Shown piece by piece: positions 8,854 to 17,689 of a stretch of 64,000 nucleotides of DNA. The translations under genes were made by a program, and so were the position numbers. Source of the stretch: Comamonadaceae bacterium (GTDB lineage Bacteria; Pseudomonadota; Gammaproteobacteria; Burkholderiales; Burkholderiaceae_C); assembly GCA_947475685.1 (NCBI GenBank), contig CANJNC010000013.1, positions 1 through 64,000 on the forward strand. The letters are read 5' to 3'. How positions within the stretch are numbered: the stretch's first letter is position 1; each line of letters opens with the position of its first letter. The notes below the pieces were generated by a model. That model made no database searches, was not told the DNA's origin, and was given only the letters and a program-made list of their open reading frames with translations.

Positions 8854-9819
8854 ATGAAAAGTATTTCTACGCTTTGCTTATTCTGCATGGCCCTGGTATT
8901 TTCAGCCTGTGCTCAGGACTATCCCATGCGTCCTGTCAAAGTGATCGTGACCTATCCCCCAGGTGGGGGTGCAGATGTGACTGCACGTATCGTGGGTCAA
9001 AGACTTTCAGAGCTATGGAAGCAGCCCGTGCTCATTGAAAACAAGCCTGGAGGGGGTGGCAATGTAGGCGCGGACTTTGTCTATCACGCTCAAGCCGATG
9101 GGTACACCTTGCTCTTGGTCTCTGCCTCGCAGGTGGGCAACGCCGCTCTTTTGGAGAAGACCACTTTTGATCTGGTGAGTGACTTTGCACCGATTGGTTT
9201 GGTCAGTTCATCACCAATCGTGATCGCCGTGAACAATCGCGTCAAAGCCACGACCTTTAAAGAGTTCGTAGCTCTCTTAAAAGCCGAGGCAGGCAAGATG
9301 GATTACGCCAGTTGCGGGATCGCAACGACGCATCACTTTGCCATGGAGTTGCTTAAATATCAAACCGCGACCAAAGCGCAGCACATTCCCTATAAGTGCG
9401 CCTCCGCGGTCAATGATTTACTGGGCAATCAACTCGATGTCATTGCGGTGACCCTGCCCCCTGCATTGCCTTTTATACAGCAAGGAAAAATGCGCGCTTT
9501 GGCGGTCACCAGCGCCAAGAGATCCCCCAATGCCTTGAATATTCCCACCGTCAGTGAGTCGGGTATTGCCGAGCTTAAGGATTACGCGGTTGAAAATTAC
9601 TATGGATTTGTAGCGCAAGCAAGCACGCCCAAATTTGTTTTAAAAAAACTCGAGGCAGATATCAAAGCGGTCACACTCGATGCTGCGATTCAAAGCAAAC
9701 TGGCGGGTGCCGGCTTGGATACTTTTTACAAGACGCCCGAGCAGACCCTGTCCTTGTTGTCTAGCGACATTGAGTTTTATAAAAAAATGTCCAAAATTGC
9801 CAATATCAAGCAAGAATAA
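8854..9819 (+). CDS. Bug-family (TctC) receptor 3
   Basis: About 321 residues from ATG 8854, which opens a signal peptide (KSISTLCLFCMALVFSAC, then AQDYPMRPVKV). An in-frame ATG at 8815 overlaps the preceding stop (ATGA) and would add 13 hydrophilic residues before the signal, so 8854 is preferred. GGGADVTARIVGQRL and PGGGGNVGADFV are standard. The usual PYKG loop reads HIPYKCASAV, with cysteine in place of the near-invariant glycine at the ligand-facing loop; this could alter specificity. It sits behind the Mo hydroxylase and directly ahead of another Bug gene. Confidence 0.9.
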   Translation: MKSISTLCLFCMALVFSACAQDYPMRPVKVIVTYPPGGGADVTARIVGQRLSELWKQPVLIENKPGGGGNVGADFVYHAQADGYTLLLVSASQVGNAALLEKTTFDLVSDFAPIGLVSSSPIVIAVNNRVKATTFKEFVALLKAEAGKMDYASCGIATTHHFAMELLKYQTATKAQHIPYKCASAVNDLLGNQLDVIAVTLPPALPFIQQGKMRALAVTSAKRSPNALNIPTVSESGIAELKDYAVENYYGFVAQASTPKFVLKKLEADIKAVTLDAAIQSKLAGAGLDTFYKTPEQTLSLLSSDIEFYKKMSKIANIKQE

Positions 9820-9872
9820 GATCCCATCTCCGTTCCCCGTCTTCACACCTTCACACCTTTAAAAATAATCCC

Positions 9873-10868
9873 ATGCTCAAACGTTCAATGCCAGTCACAA
9901 TAGGTTCTTGGTGCGCGCTTCTGATGCTGTCTGGCGCATGGATGTGCAGTGCGCATGCACAGACCCTTGGCTCGTCTTATCCAAACAAAGCCATCAAATT
10001 GATCATCCCAAGCCCACCAGGAGGTGGCACGGATGTGCTCGCCCGTTTGCTGGCCACCAAGCTCAGCGAAAAATGGTCCCAGCCTGTGGTGGTTGAAAGC
10101 CGAGCAGGGGCTGGGGGCAACATAGCCGCAGAGTTTGTCTTTAAATCCCCCGCAGATGGCTACACCTTGATGTTGGCTCACCCAGCGCCTTTGGTCATCA
10201 ACAAGACCCTCTACTCCAAAATCACCTACGAGCCCGATCAATTCACGCCCATCACGGTGGTTGCCTCTGTGCCCAATGTTTTGGTGACAAGAATGGGTGG
10301 ATCGATCCAAAATTTACAGCAACTCATCAGTTCGGCGAAAGCCGCGCCCGATAAATTGAACTATGCATCAGGTGCCATTGGTTCTCCCTCTTCACTGACG
10401 CCAGATTTGTTCAAGTACATGACTGGTGTCAAGATTGTTGGGATTCCTTTTCAGGGGAGTGCGCCGGCTTTGATGGCCCTTTTGGGCGCCCAAGTTGACA
10501 TGTTGTTTGTCGAGTTGAGCACCGCTTTGCCGCACATTCGCTCCGGGAAACTGAGAGCCATTGCCGTGGCCAGTGAGAAAAGAAGTTCATTGTTGCCAGA
10601 AACGCCAAGCCTTGCTGAAACATTGCCGGGCTTTAGTGCGGCCGTTTGGTTTGGCATTGTCGGCCCTCCCAAACTACCGCTTGCAGTCGCTGAGCTGTGG
10701 GCGCATGCTGTGGCGGAGACTTTGAAAATGCCAGATGTTGCCAAACAGCTCGCTGAGATGAGCATGGAGCCGGTAGCAAGTTCTCCCATGGAGCTTGCCC
10801 AATACATGCAAGAGGAGAGTAAGCGCTGGAGCGCGGTGATCAAAATGAGTGGTTCAAAAGTTGATTGA
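9873..10868 (+). CDS. Bug-family (TctC) receptor 4
   Basis: 331 residues. The signal peptide is about 1-30 (CSAHAQT cleavage region), then SYPNKAIKLIIPSPPGGGTD. GGGTDVLARLLATKL, VVVESRAGAGGNIAAEFV, PADGYTLM and GIPFQGSAPALMALLG are present. Together with the previous gene it makes a tandem pair of receptors, but the two differ enough to be old paralogues rather than a fresh duplication. A nitrilase gene follows 30 bases later. Confidence 0.92.
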   Translation: MLKRSMPVTIGSWCALLMLSGAWMCSAHAQTLGSSYPNKAIKLIIPSPPGGGTDVLARLLATKLSEKWSQPVVVESRAGAGGNIAAEFVFKSPADGYTLMLAHPAPLVINKTLYSKITYEPDQFTPITVVASVPNVLVTRMGGSIQNLQQLISSAKAAPDKLNYASGAIGSPSSLTPDLFKYMTGVKIVGIPFQGSAPALMALLGAQVDMLFVELSTALPHIRSGKLRAIAVASEKRSSLLPETPSLAETLPGFSAAVWFGIVGPPKLPLAVAELWAHAVAETLKMPDVAKQLAEMSMEPVASSPMELAQYMQEESKRWSAVIKMSGSKVD

Positions 10869-10898
10869 TTCAAAGCACTGCAAACAAAGACTTCAACC

Positions 10899-12590
10899 AT
10901 GACCTTTGCAAAACCACACCACAAGACTCGGATTGCTTGTTGCCAAATTTCACTGGTCCCTGATGAAGCTTTGAATTTGGCCAAGTGTTTGAACTTGATT
11001 GATCAAGCAAGCAGTGTGAAACCCGATTTGGTGATTTTGCCTGAGATGTCCAATTGGTCTGCCGGTCTGGTCAAGTCAAAGTCAGATGCACTCGCACACA
11101 GTGTCACTGTGCAAGGACCTTTCTTATCGGCCATCGCAAAAAAAGCCCATCAGTACGGCTGTTTCATTGCCATTGGGGTGATTGAGCAATGGGATGAAGA
11201 GACCTTCATCACCAGTGTGATCCTCTCGCCAGATGAAAAGATTGTTCTCAAGTACCAAAAACAAATCCCCTTTGGCCCACAGATTGCCTGGGCCAGTCCG
11301 GGGCGCACCGGTAACCCCGTGGTTCAATTGCCTTTTGCCCGGGTGGGTCTGTATATTTGTGCAGATGGATTGATTCCAGAGACGACTCGAGTGCTAGCAT
11401 TGAAAGGCGCTCAATTGTTGATCAACACCTTGCATTCAGGTGGAGCAGATGAAACCTATTTGCATGTCCCCGTTCGAGCTTATGAGAACCAGGTTTGGGT
11501 TGCGAGTGCCAACAAAGTCGGCCAACGGGATCTGGGCGCTTTAGATCGTTTCAGTGGAGGCAGTCAAATTGTCTCTCCCAAAGGAGATGTGGTGGCCAGA
11601 GCCGACGCTTTGAATGACGCTTTTATATGGGCGGATGTGGATTTCAATGACCTGGAAATGCTGCCAGCAACAAAGGGCAAACTCCATGAGCTCAGACGAC
11701 CTGAGTGCTATGGCCAATTGATCAAAAAACCAGCCTATCCTTTTGAGAACCACGAGTTCAAAGGGCCCGCCTCTCTCGGTGTAGCCGTGCTGCAACCCAT
11801 CGGGCATGGCATTGAGGCTCTCCATGCGGCCCTTAAAGCATGCAGTCAAGTGGTACAGTCTGGTGGTGCTCGACTCTTGGTGTTGCCGCACCTGCTGATG
11901 CATGACTTAAAGGCCCAAGACTTCGATCCAGCGCAAGCGGCCGTTTTGGATGTCCAAGCCCTTGAAGCGGTCAAAGAGGCGGCAAGAAAAACCTCCAGTT
12001 GGTTGGTGTTCTCTTTGATCAAAGTCAATGCGCACATGCCTGCAGCGTACCATCTGTGCACGGATTTGATCGACCCCACGGGTGCTGTTTTTGGCTCACA
12101 AATCCAAATTCATGTGCCTGCACATTTGCGCACTTGGGTGAGTGGGGGGTCTGAATTTAAAGTCTTTCAAACACCCATTGGTCGCATCGGGCTCTTGGGA
12201 GGGACAGACGCGCAGGTCTTGGAGTCGTACAGAGTATTGACCTATTTGGGTGTGCAAGTGGTGTGTGTGAGTGGTGCCCTGGAAGAAGACAAGGAAGTGG
12301 ACTTGGGGCTAAGAGAGCGTGTGGCAGAAAACAGAATCCACATCGTCTTTGCAAGTCGAAGTGATGCACCTTGTGCAAGGGGTTCGGTCATTGTGCAAGC
12401 AAGCGCATACCCGAGTGAGCCTCATTGGCGAGTGCGTTTTCCCGATGTGCAAACGATTGAGCCCGCTCAGACGCAGTTGTCTGCAAGCCTAGACTTATGG
12501 GCCACCAATGACAAAACCGTCGCTCCTCTGGGCTGTGATTTGCTCTTAAGTCCTCGATACGATCAGTATCAGCGACTGATTGAACCCTAA
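10899..12590 (+). CDS. Carbon-nitrogen hydrolase with a second, degenerate nitrilase domain
   Basis: 563 residues, about twice the usual 270-300. The N-terminal half (about 8-275) is a complete nitrilase-superfamily domain with the E49 (LPEMSNW), K121 (KYQKQIPFGP) and C154 (YICADGLIPE) triad, as in amidases and nitrilases that release ammonia. The C-terminal half (about 291-560) repeats the fold: LGVAVLQP mirrors RIACCQI, and GGARLLVLPH mirrors VILPE. There, however, the glutamate is H331, the lysine position is not conserved, and the cysteine position in GRIGLLGGTDA is glycine (G435). The second half therefore looks catalytically dead and may be structural or regulatory. By context it would deaminate an amide or nitrile formed by ring opening. 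Confidence 0.85.
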   Translation: MTFAKPHHKTRIACCQISLVPDEALNLAKCLNLIDQASSVKPDLVILPEMSNWSAGLVKSKSDALAHSVTVQGPFLSAIAKKAHQYGCFIAIGVIEQWDEETFITSVILSPDEKIVLKYQKQIPFGPQIAWASPGRTGNPVVQLPFARVGLYICADGLIPETTRVLALKGAQLLINTLHSGGADETYLHVPVRAYENQVWVASANKVGQRDLGALDRFSGGSQIVSPKGDVVARADALNDAFIWADVDFNDLEMLPATKGKLHELRRPECYGQLIKKPAYPFENHEFKGPASLGVAVLQPIGHGIEALHAALKACSQVVQSGGARLLVLPHLLMHDLKAQDFDPAQAAVLDVQALEAVKEAARKTSSWLVFSLIKVNAHMPAAYHLCTDLIDPTGAVFGSQIQIHVPAHLRTWVSGGSEFKVFQTPIGRIGLLGGTDAQVLESYRVLTYLGVQVVCVSGALEEDKEVDLGLRERVAENRIHIVFASRSDAPCARGSVIVQASAYPSEPHWRVRFPDVQTIEPAQTQLSASLDLWATNDKTVAPLGCDLLLSPRYDQYQRLIEP

Positions 12591-12658
12591 AGAGGCCTTG
12601 GTCTGCGCTTTGAGGCTTTGCGCTGAATGTATGGATCCGTTTTGACTGGAGGTTGGGT

Positions 12659-13357
12659 TTGATTGATAAAGAAGTAGACAGTTGTGATCGTGCGGTAGAG
12701 GGCGTCTTTGAGGGTGCCAGCATCATGCTGGGCGGATTTGGCAATGCAGGCATGCCAGGTCAATTGATCGATGCTCTTCGTCGAAAAGGGGTGAAGAATT
12801 TGACCATCATCAGCAATGGCGCAGGCACGGGGCCTTTTGCGTTGGGTGCACTGTTTGCTGAAGGTCTGGCAAGCAAACTCATCGCCTCCTACCCCGCACC
12901 AACGGCGGTTGGATTTAGAGACCGCTATTTGAAAGGCGAAGTGGAGTTGGAGTTGGTGCCCCAAGGCAGTTTGGTTGAGCGCATTCGCTGTGGGGGCAAT
13001 GGTTTGGGTGGTTTTTATACGCCAACTGGGGCGGGAACGGAGCTGGCCCATGGGAAAGAGACGAGGAGCATGAATGGCCGTGAATATGTGCTTGAGCTTG
13101 CATTAAGAGCGGATTTTGTTTTCTTAAAGGCGCACTTGGGAGACCGCTTTGGTAACCTCTCCTACAGAGGAACGATGCGCAACTTCAATATGGTCATGGC
13201 CAGTGCAGGGGATGTGGTCATCGCTGAGGTTGACCAATTGGTCCCCGCAGGAGGGATCAAGCCAGACGATGTTCACACCCCTGGTATTTTTGTGGATCAA
13301 GTCATTGAGATCGCTCGGTTACCGAAATTGTTAGAGCTTCCTAAGGAGGGATCGTGA
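12659..13357 (+). CDS. CoA transferase, subunit A (3-oxoacid/glutaconate CoA-transferase family I)
   Basis: About 232 residues. Start chosen at TTG 12659 because GGAGG lies 6 bases upstream; an in-frame TTG at 12653 is too close to that site. The glycine-rich GGFGNAGMPGQLIDAL loop and ISNGAGTG near the N-terminus, and NFNMVMASAGDVVIAEVD towards the C-terminus, are typical of the alpha chain (ScoA/PcaI/CatI type). It moves CoA from a donor such as succinyl-CoA to a carboxylic acid. It is followed with overlap by subunit B, and probably activates the acid produced by the preceding hydrolase and nitrilase steps. Confidence 0.9.
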   Translation: MIDKEVDSCDRAVEGVFEGASIMLGGFGNAGMPGQLIDALRRKGVKNLTIISNGAGTGPFALGALFAEGLASKLIASYPAPTAVGFRDRYLKGEVELELVPQGSLVERIRCGGNGLGGFYTPTGAGTELAHGKETRSMNGREYVLELALRADFVFLKAHLGDRFGNLSYRGTMRNFNMVMASAGDVVIAEVDQLVPAGGIKPDDVHTPGIFVDQVIEIARLPKLLELPKEGS

Positions 13358-14055
13358 TGACAAATTTGTCCAGAGATGGAATTGCTTGGCGAATTGCAAG
13401 AGACTTGCACGAGGGCAATTATGTCAATTTGGGGGTCGGCATCCCGGTTTTGGTATCGAATTACTTAGACCCCGATCAAGAAATCTTTTTGCACAGTGAA
13501 AACGGCATTTTAGGCGTGGGCCCCAAACCTGAGAAAGATCAACTTGATTTGGACTTGATCAGCGCGGGCAAGGGTTTTTGTACCCTCGCATTGGGGGCCA
13601 GTTTGTTTGATCAACAAATATCCTTCACCATGATGCGAGGAGGGCACTTGACGCATGCCATTTTGGGAGCCCTTGAGGTGGCCGAGAATGGAGACTTTGC
13701 CAATTGGAAAGTCCCTGGCGAGGCGGTACCTGGTGTAGGGGGTGCGATGGATTTGGCCATCGGGTCTCCCAATATCTATGTGGCCATGACCCATGTGAGC
13801 AACAAGGGCAAACCCAAAATCGTTCACCGCTGTTCGGCCCCTTTAACGGCTAGAAGCTGTGTCAAGAGAATTTACAGCGACATCGCCGTGATGGACTTGA
13901 CGCCACAAGGCTTGATTCTCAAGGAGTACATGCCTGGTTTTGATCCCATCAAAGTTCAATCTATGACGGAGGTAAAGTTGTTGGTCTCAGAGCATTGCCA
14001 TGAAATGCTCGTTCCTCCAATCGCCTCCAACGGGGTGAAGTTGTATCAATCTTAA
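13357..14055 (+). CDS. CoA transferase, subunit B
   Basis: About 232 residues. ATG 13357 sits 6 bases after AAGGAGGG; the GTG at 13354 is the alternative. It overlaps the stop of subunit A, so the pair is translationally coupled. VNLGVGIPVLV and HSENGILGVGP carry the beta-chain signature; the glutamate of SENG is the residue that forms the gamma-glutamyl-CoA thioester in this family. GGAMDLAIGSPNIYVAMTH follows. With subunit A it makes a complete family I CoA transferase. The acceptor acid is unknown; succinyl- or acetyl-CoA donors are usual. Confidence 0.92.
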   Translation: MTNLSRDGIAWRIARDLHEGNYVNLGVGIPVLVSNYLDPDQEIFLHSENGILGVGPKPEKDQLDLDLISAGKGFCTLALGASLFDQQISFTMMRGGHLTHAILGALEVAENGDFANWKVPGEAVPGVGGAMDLAIGSPNIYVAMTHVSNKGKPKIVHRCSAPLTARSCVKRIYSDIAVMDLTPQGLILKEYMPGFDPIKVQSMTEVKLLVSEHCHEMLVPPIASNGVKLYQS

Positions 14056-14071
14056 CTTTCGAGGTTAAAAA

Positions 14072-14590
14072 GTGAGTAAATCTGACATTCCCTTGAGCGA
14101 TGCTGAAGTTCAAAACATCAAAAAAATCATCTCGACTTTCAACGATTCGAGCCTGAATTATTTGGACCTTGAATTGGGTGACTTGAAAATTAAAATTGGC
14201 AAAGGCAGCTTGCCCGCTCAATATCCGGCGCTTGCACCCCATGCCAGTGCCCCTCAATCTTCGTTGTCGCACCCTGCCCTGCATGCTGCAAACGAATCGA
14301 TGGCCCCACCAAAATCGGCAGCGTCGGATACGCTAATTTTGGGTCCTGATGAGGTCCAAATCAAATCGCCCTTGGTTGGCAGGTATTACTCCCAGGCTGA
14401 ACCAGGCGCAAAAAAATATGTGGATCTAGGCAGTCCTGTGCAAGCCGATACCACGGTGGCATTGATTGAGGCCATGAAAATGTTCAATGCAGTCCCCTCA
14501 GGGGTGAAGGGCCAGATCTCTAAAATATTGGTGCAAGATGGGGAGTTGGTGGAGTACGGCCAAATTTTATTCCATGTCAAAGTGATGTAG
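14072..14590 (+). CDS. accB: Biotin carboxyl carrier protein
   Basis: 172 residues. GTG start at 14072 with GAGG about 7 bases upstream. The N-terminal helix region (VQNIKKIISTFNDSSLNYLD) is AccB-like. A Pro/Ala/Ser-rich linker (about 48-85) leads to the biotinyl domain with the EAMKM motif; K136 is the biotinylation site. It lies 16 bases after the CoA transferase and before the biotin carboxylase. It is AccB-like by sequence, but here it serves a dedicated catabolic carboxylase rather than, or as well as, fatty acid synthesis, because the partner transferase is of the pyruvate/oxaloacetate type. The symbol therefore reflects similarity only. Confidence 0.88.
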   Translation: MSKSDIPLSDAEVQNIKKIISTFNDSSLNYLDLELGDLKIKIGKGSLPAQYPALAPHASAPQSSLSHPALHAANESMAPPKSAASDTLILGPDEVQIKSPLVGRYYSQAEPGAKKYVDLGSPVQADTTVALIEAMKMFNAVPSGVKGQISKILVQDGELVEYGQILFHVKVM

Positions 14591-14645
14591 ATTTTCCCCC
14601 AAATGAATTCCTCGCTTTTTAACCTGCGAACTTTAATGTCTTGCC

Positions 14646-16043
14646 ATGGCTCAAGCTATTGATTCTGTCACGTTCAAACGAATTTTGATTGCCAATCGAG
14701 GTGAAATTGCAGTGCGCATTATTCACGCTTGTCGCGCCCTTGGGGTCGAATCTGTATTGGCGGTCTCTGAGGTGGACAAACACACATTGGGGGCTCAAAT
14801 GGCAGACAAGGTGGTGTGCATTGGTCCTGCAAGTTCGAGTGAGAGTTATTTGAAGATATCAGCGCTGATGGCGGTTGCAAGTGCTACGCAATGCCAGGCC
14901 TTGCATCCAGGGTATGGCTTCTTGGCCGAGTCTGAAGACTTGGCCCTGGCCTGTGAGAAGGCGGGCATCGTATTCATTGGTCCCACATCAAGCCAAATTT
15001 TAAGCATGGGCAATAAATTGCAAGCCAGAGCATTGGCCAAACTGGCCCAAGTGCCCATGCTCAGTGGCTCGGAAAAAGTGAGGGACGCGGATCATGCCTT
15101 GGATTTGGCTGAAAAAATTGGGTACCCCGTCATGCTCAAAGCGGCTGCAGGTGGGGGCGGCAAGGGCATGAAAATAGTGCGCTCTGGCAATCAGATGCAA
15201 AGCCTATTTGGCTCAGCGAGTGCCGAGTCCAGGTCTGCATTTGGGGATGACACCCTATACTTGGAAAAATACATCTCTAACGCAAGACACGTGGAGGTTC
15301 AAGTTTTGGGGGATCACCATGGCCACTTGATTCATTTAGGGGAGCGAGACTGCTCACTGCAAAGGCGCCACCAAAAGGTGGTTGAAGAGTCACCCGCTCC
15401 AGTCTTGGCGCAATCTGTACGGACTCACATTCGAGACGCAGCCTTGAAGTTGGCCAAGGCGATTGAATACAGAAATGCGGGCACTGTTGAATTCATTTTG
15501 GATGGCAATACATCGGAGTTTTATTTCCTTGAGATGAATACGCGCATTCAAGTCGAGCACCCCGTGTCTGAAACCGTCTCCGGCATCGATTTGGTGGAGG
15601 AGCAAATTCGCATCGCCAGTGGTCAAGCCTTGAGGTTTTCTCAAGAGGACGTGGTCTTCAGAGGTCATGCCATTGAGTGCCGCATCAATGCGGAAGTGCC
15701 CTCAGAGGGTTTTCGACCCAGTCCTGGCTTGATCACCAAATGGATCCCCCCAACAGGGCCCAATATTCGCTTGGACACCCATTGTTTTGAAGGATACCGA
15801 GTGCCCATCGATTACGACTCCATGTTGGCCAAATTGATTGTGTATGGTGTTGATCGAATGGATGCCATCAGACGACTCAGGCACGCACTGGATTATTTTG
15901 AAATCGAGGGGATTGGTACGACCTTGCCATTCATCAAATATGCCATCGCGCATCCAAGTTTCATCAGTGGGGAGGTCAACACGGTTTTGGTTGACAAGAT
16001 GATTGCTGAGATGGCGTTGAAGGATCGCAAGGAAGTGACTTGA
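14646..16043 (+). CDS. accC: Biotin carboxylase subunit
   Basis: 465 residues, full length for AccC-type biotin carboxylase, which uses ATP and bicarbonate to carboxylate biotin on the carrier protein. IANRGEIAVRIIHACRALG begins the N-domain. The ATP-grasp glycine-rich loop is AAAGGGGKGMKIV, and the carboxylase signatures HLGERDCSLQRRHQKVVEES and NTRIQVEHPVSE are intact. It is second in a carrier-carboxylase-transferase operon. The chromosomal fatty-acid accBC pair probably lies elsewhere; this copy is linked to catabolic genes and a HMGL-type transferase. Confidence 0.9.
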   Translation: MAQAIDSVTFKRILIANRGEIAVRIIHACRALGVESVLAVSEVDKHTLGAQMADKVVCIGPASSSESYLKISALMAVASATQCQALHPGYGFLAESEDLALACEKAGIVFIGPTSSQILSMGNKLQARALAKLAQVPMLSGSEKVRDADHALDLAEKIGYPVMLKAAAGGGGKGMKIVRSGNQMQSLFGSASAESRSAFGDDTLYLEKYISNARHVEVQVLGDHHGHLIHLGERDCSLQRRHQKVVEESPAPVLAQSVRTHIRDAALKLAKAIEYRNAGTVEFILDGNTSEFYFLEMNTRIQVEHPVSETVSGIDLVEEQIRIASGQALRFSQEDVVFRGHAIECRINAEVPSEGFRPSPGLITKWIPPTGPNIRLDTHCFEGYRVPIDYDSMLAKLIVYGVDRMDAIRRLRHALDYFEIEGIGTTLPFIKYAIAHPSFISGEVNTVLVDKMIAEMALKDRKEVT

Positions 16044-16064
16044 ACATGCATGGAGGTTTATTGA

Positions 16065-17516
16065 ATGAATAAAATCGAACTCGTTGATGTGACCCTCAGA
16101 GATGGTCATCAAAGTCTTTGGGCCGAGAGGATGACCACGGGCATGATGATGCCGATCATCGAGGGCTTGGATCGAGCAGGTTTTAACGCAGTAGAGGTGT
16201 TGTCGCCCTCCTTCATTGGCAAATGCGTGAGAGATTTGACTGAAGATCCATTTCAAAGAATGCGCTTGTTGCGCCAAAAGGGTGGCAAGACCCCTTTGCG
16301 TGTCAATGCGGGTGGATTGAATGTGTTTGGCACCGATCAACCAGCGATGCTGGATTTGTTTTGGCGCATCATGGCCGAGACCGGCATTCAAGAGGTGAGG
16401 GTGTCGGATTCTTGGAACGACCCGAAAGTTTGGAAGTTAAGAGCGGGCTCTGCGAGCAAAGCGGGTGTCAAACCGATCATCAACATCACCTACTCCATCT
16501 CTCCCAAGCACACGACCCAATACTATGTGCAAAAAACCAAAGAGGCGCTTGAATTAAAGCCTTATCGAATTTGTTTGAAAGATCCGGGTGGCCTTTTGAC
16601 GCCAGAGCGCACGCGTGAATTGGTGCCCTTGATGCTTAAGATTGCCCAAGACACGCCTCTTGAGTTGCATACCCATTGCTCCACAGGTCTGGCTCCCATG
16701 TGTGTGATTGAAGCGGTGAAGTTGGGTGTGACCATCATCAACACCTCCATCCCACCTTTGGCCGACGATGCTTCACTGCCCTCAGTCTTTAACGTGATCT
16801 CCAATTTAAGGGGTTTGGGTTACCAAGTGGATGTGGATGAGACGCTCTTGTACCCCATTCGTGCGCATTTTGAATGCATCGCGCAAAGGGAAAATTTCCC
16901 TGTGGGTCGACCCGTGGAATTTGATTGTGCTCAATACATTCACCAAGTTCCTGGGGGCATGATCTCTAACCTTAGAAATCAACTCAAGGAAGTGGGAGCG
17001 GAGGACAAATTGCCCATGGCGCTTGAAGAGGCGGTCCAAGTCAGGGCGGACTTTGGTTACCCCATTATGGTGACGCCTTTGTCTCAATTTGTGGGCAGTC
17101 AAGCGGCGGTGAATGTGATGACTGGTAAACGCTATGAGCAAGTCACGGATCAGTCGATTCGATTTGCTTTGGGGCATTTTGGGGGAAATGTAGCCGTTGA
17201 CATGAACCCACAGGTGAGAGAGAAAATTTTAAACAGTCCCAGAGCAAAAGAGCTGTCCAAGATGAACTTTACTGAGTTGTCCTTGAATGAATTGAGAAAA
17301 AATTTGGATGCACAATCGTTGTCAGATGAGGATTTTTTACTCAGTTACTTGATGAGAAAAGAAGACATTCAAAAGATGCGCTCCAAAGGTACGCAAGTTG
17401 AACTCTATCAAACACAGGATCTGAATTTATCTGACTTGATCAAGGATCTCTCAAGCGTGGCCAAGGGCAACATGGTTCAGATCTCAAAGGGCGGTTTTAA
17501 TTTAAGCATTGGTTGA
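16065..17516 (+). CDS. Carboxyltransferase subunit of pyruvate/oxaloacetate carboxylase type (HMGL-like)
   Basis: 483 residues; ATG 16065 follows GGAGG by 9 bases. The TIM-barrel HMGL-like domain starts at LVDVTLRDGHQS (D13 metal/substrate site), with K172 in LKDPGG as the carbamylated-lysine position and H202/H204 in HTH for the metal; the conserved PYC_OADA domain follows (YIHQVPGGMISNLRNQL). Pyruvate carboxylase usually reads KDMAG where this protein has KDPGG, so the substrate may not be pyruvate. There is no biotinyl domain of its own; the carrier is the separate gene at 14072. Together they make a three-gene biotin-dependent carboxylase or transcarboxylase of unknown acid substrate. Confidence 0.85.
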   Translation: MNKIELVDVTLRDGHQSLWAERMTTGMMMPIIEGLDRAGFNAVEVLSPSFIGKCVRDLTEDPFQRMRLLRQKGGKTPLRVNAGGLNVFGTDQPAMLDLFWRIMAETGIQEVRVSDSWNDPKVWKLRAGSASKAGVKPIINITYSISPKHTTQYYVQKTKEALELKPYRICLKDPGGLLTPERTRELVPLMLKIAQDTPLELHTHCSTGLAPMCVIEAVKLGVTIINTSIPPLADDASLPSVFNVISNLRGLGYQVDVDETLLYPIRAHFECIAQRENFPVGRPVEFDCAQYIHQVPGGMISNLRNQLKEVGAEDKLPMALEEAVQVRADFGYPIMVTPLSQFVGSQAAVNVMTGKRYEQVTDQSIRFALGHFGGNVAVDMNPQVREKILNSPRAKELSKMNFTELSLNELRKNLDAQSLSDEDFLLSYLMRKEDIQKMRSKGTQVELYQTQDLNLSDLIKDLSSVAKGNMVQISKGGFNLSIG

Positions 17517-17689
17517 TGCGTTAAAGATGAGCGGGGTGGACTTCATGGCGGTTAACATTTATTCTTCTTGGGCCAATGCAGGCATCGATCAGAGCATGTG
17601 AAATGCTTCAATTTAAAGGGTTTGAGGATTGTAAATTTTACAAAAGAGCTTCCAGCAGGGTGATCTATAAAACATAGAAAGGCTTCCAA

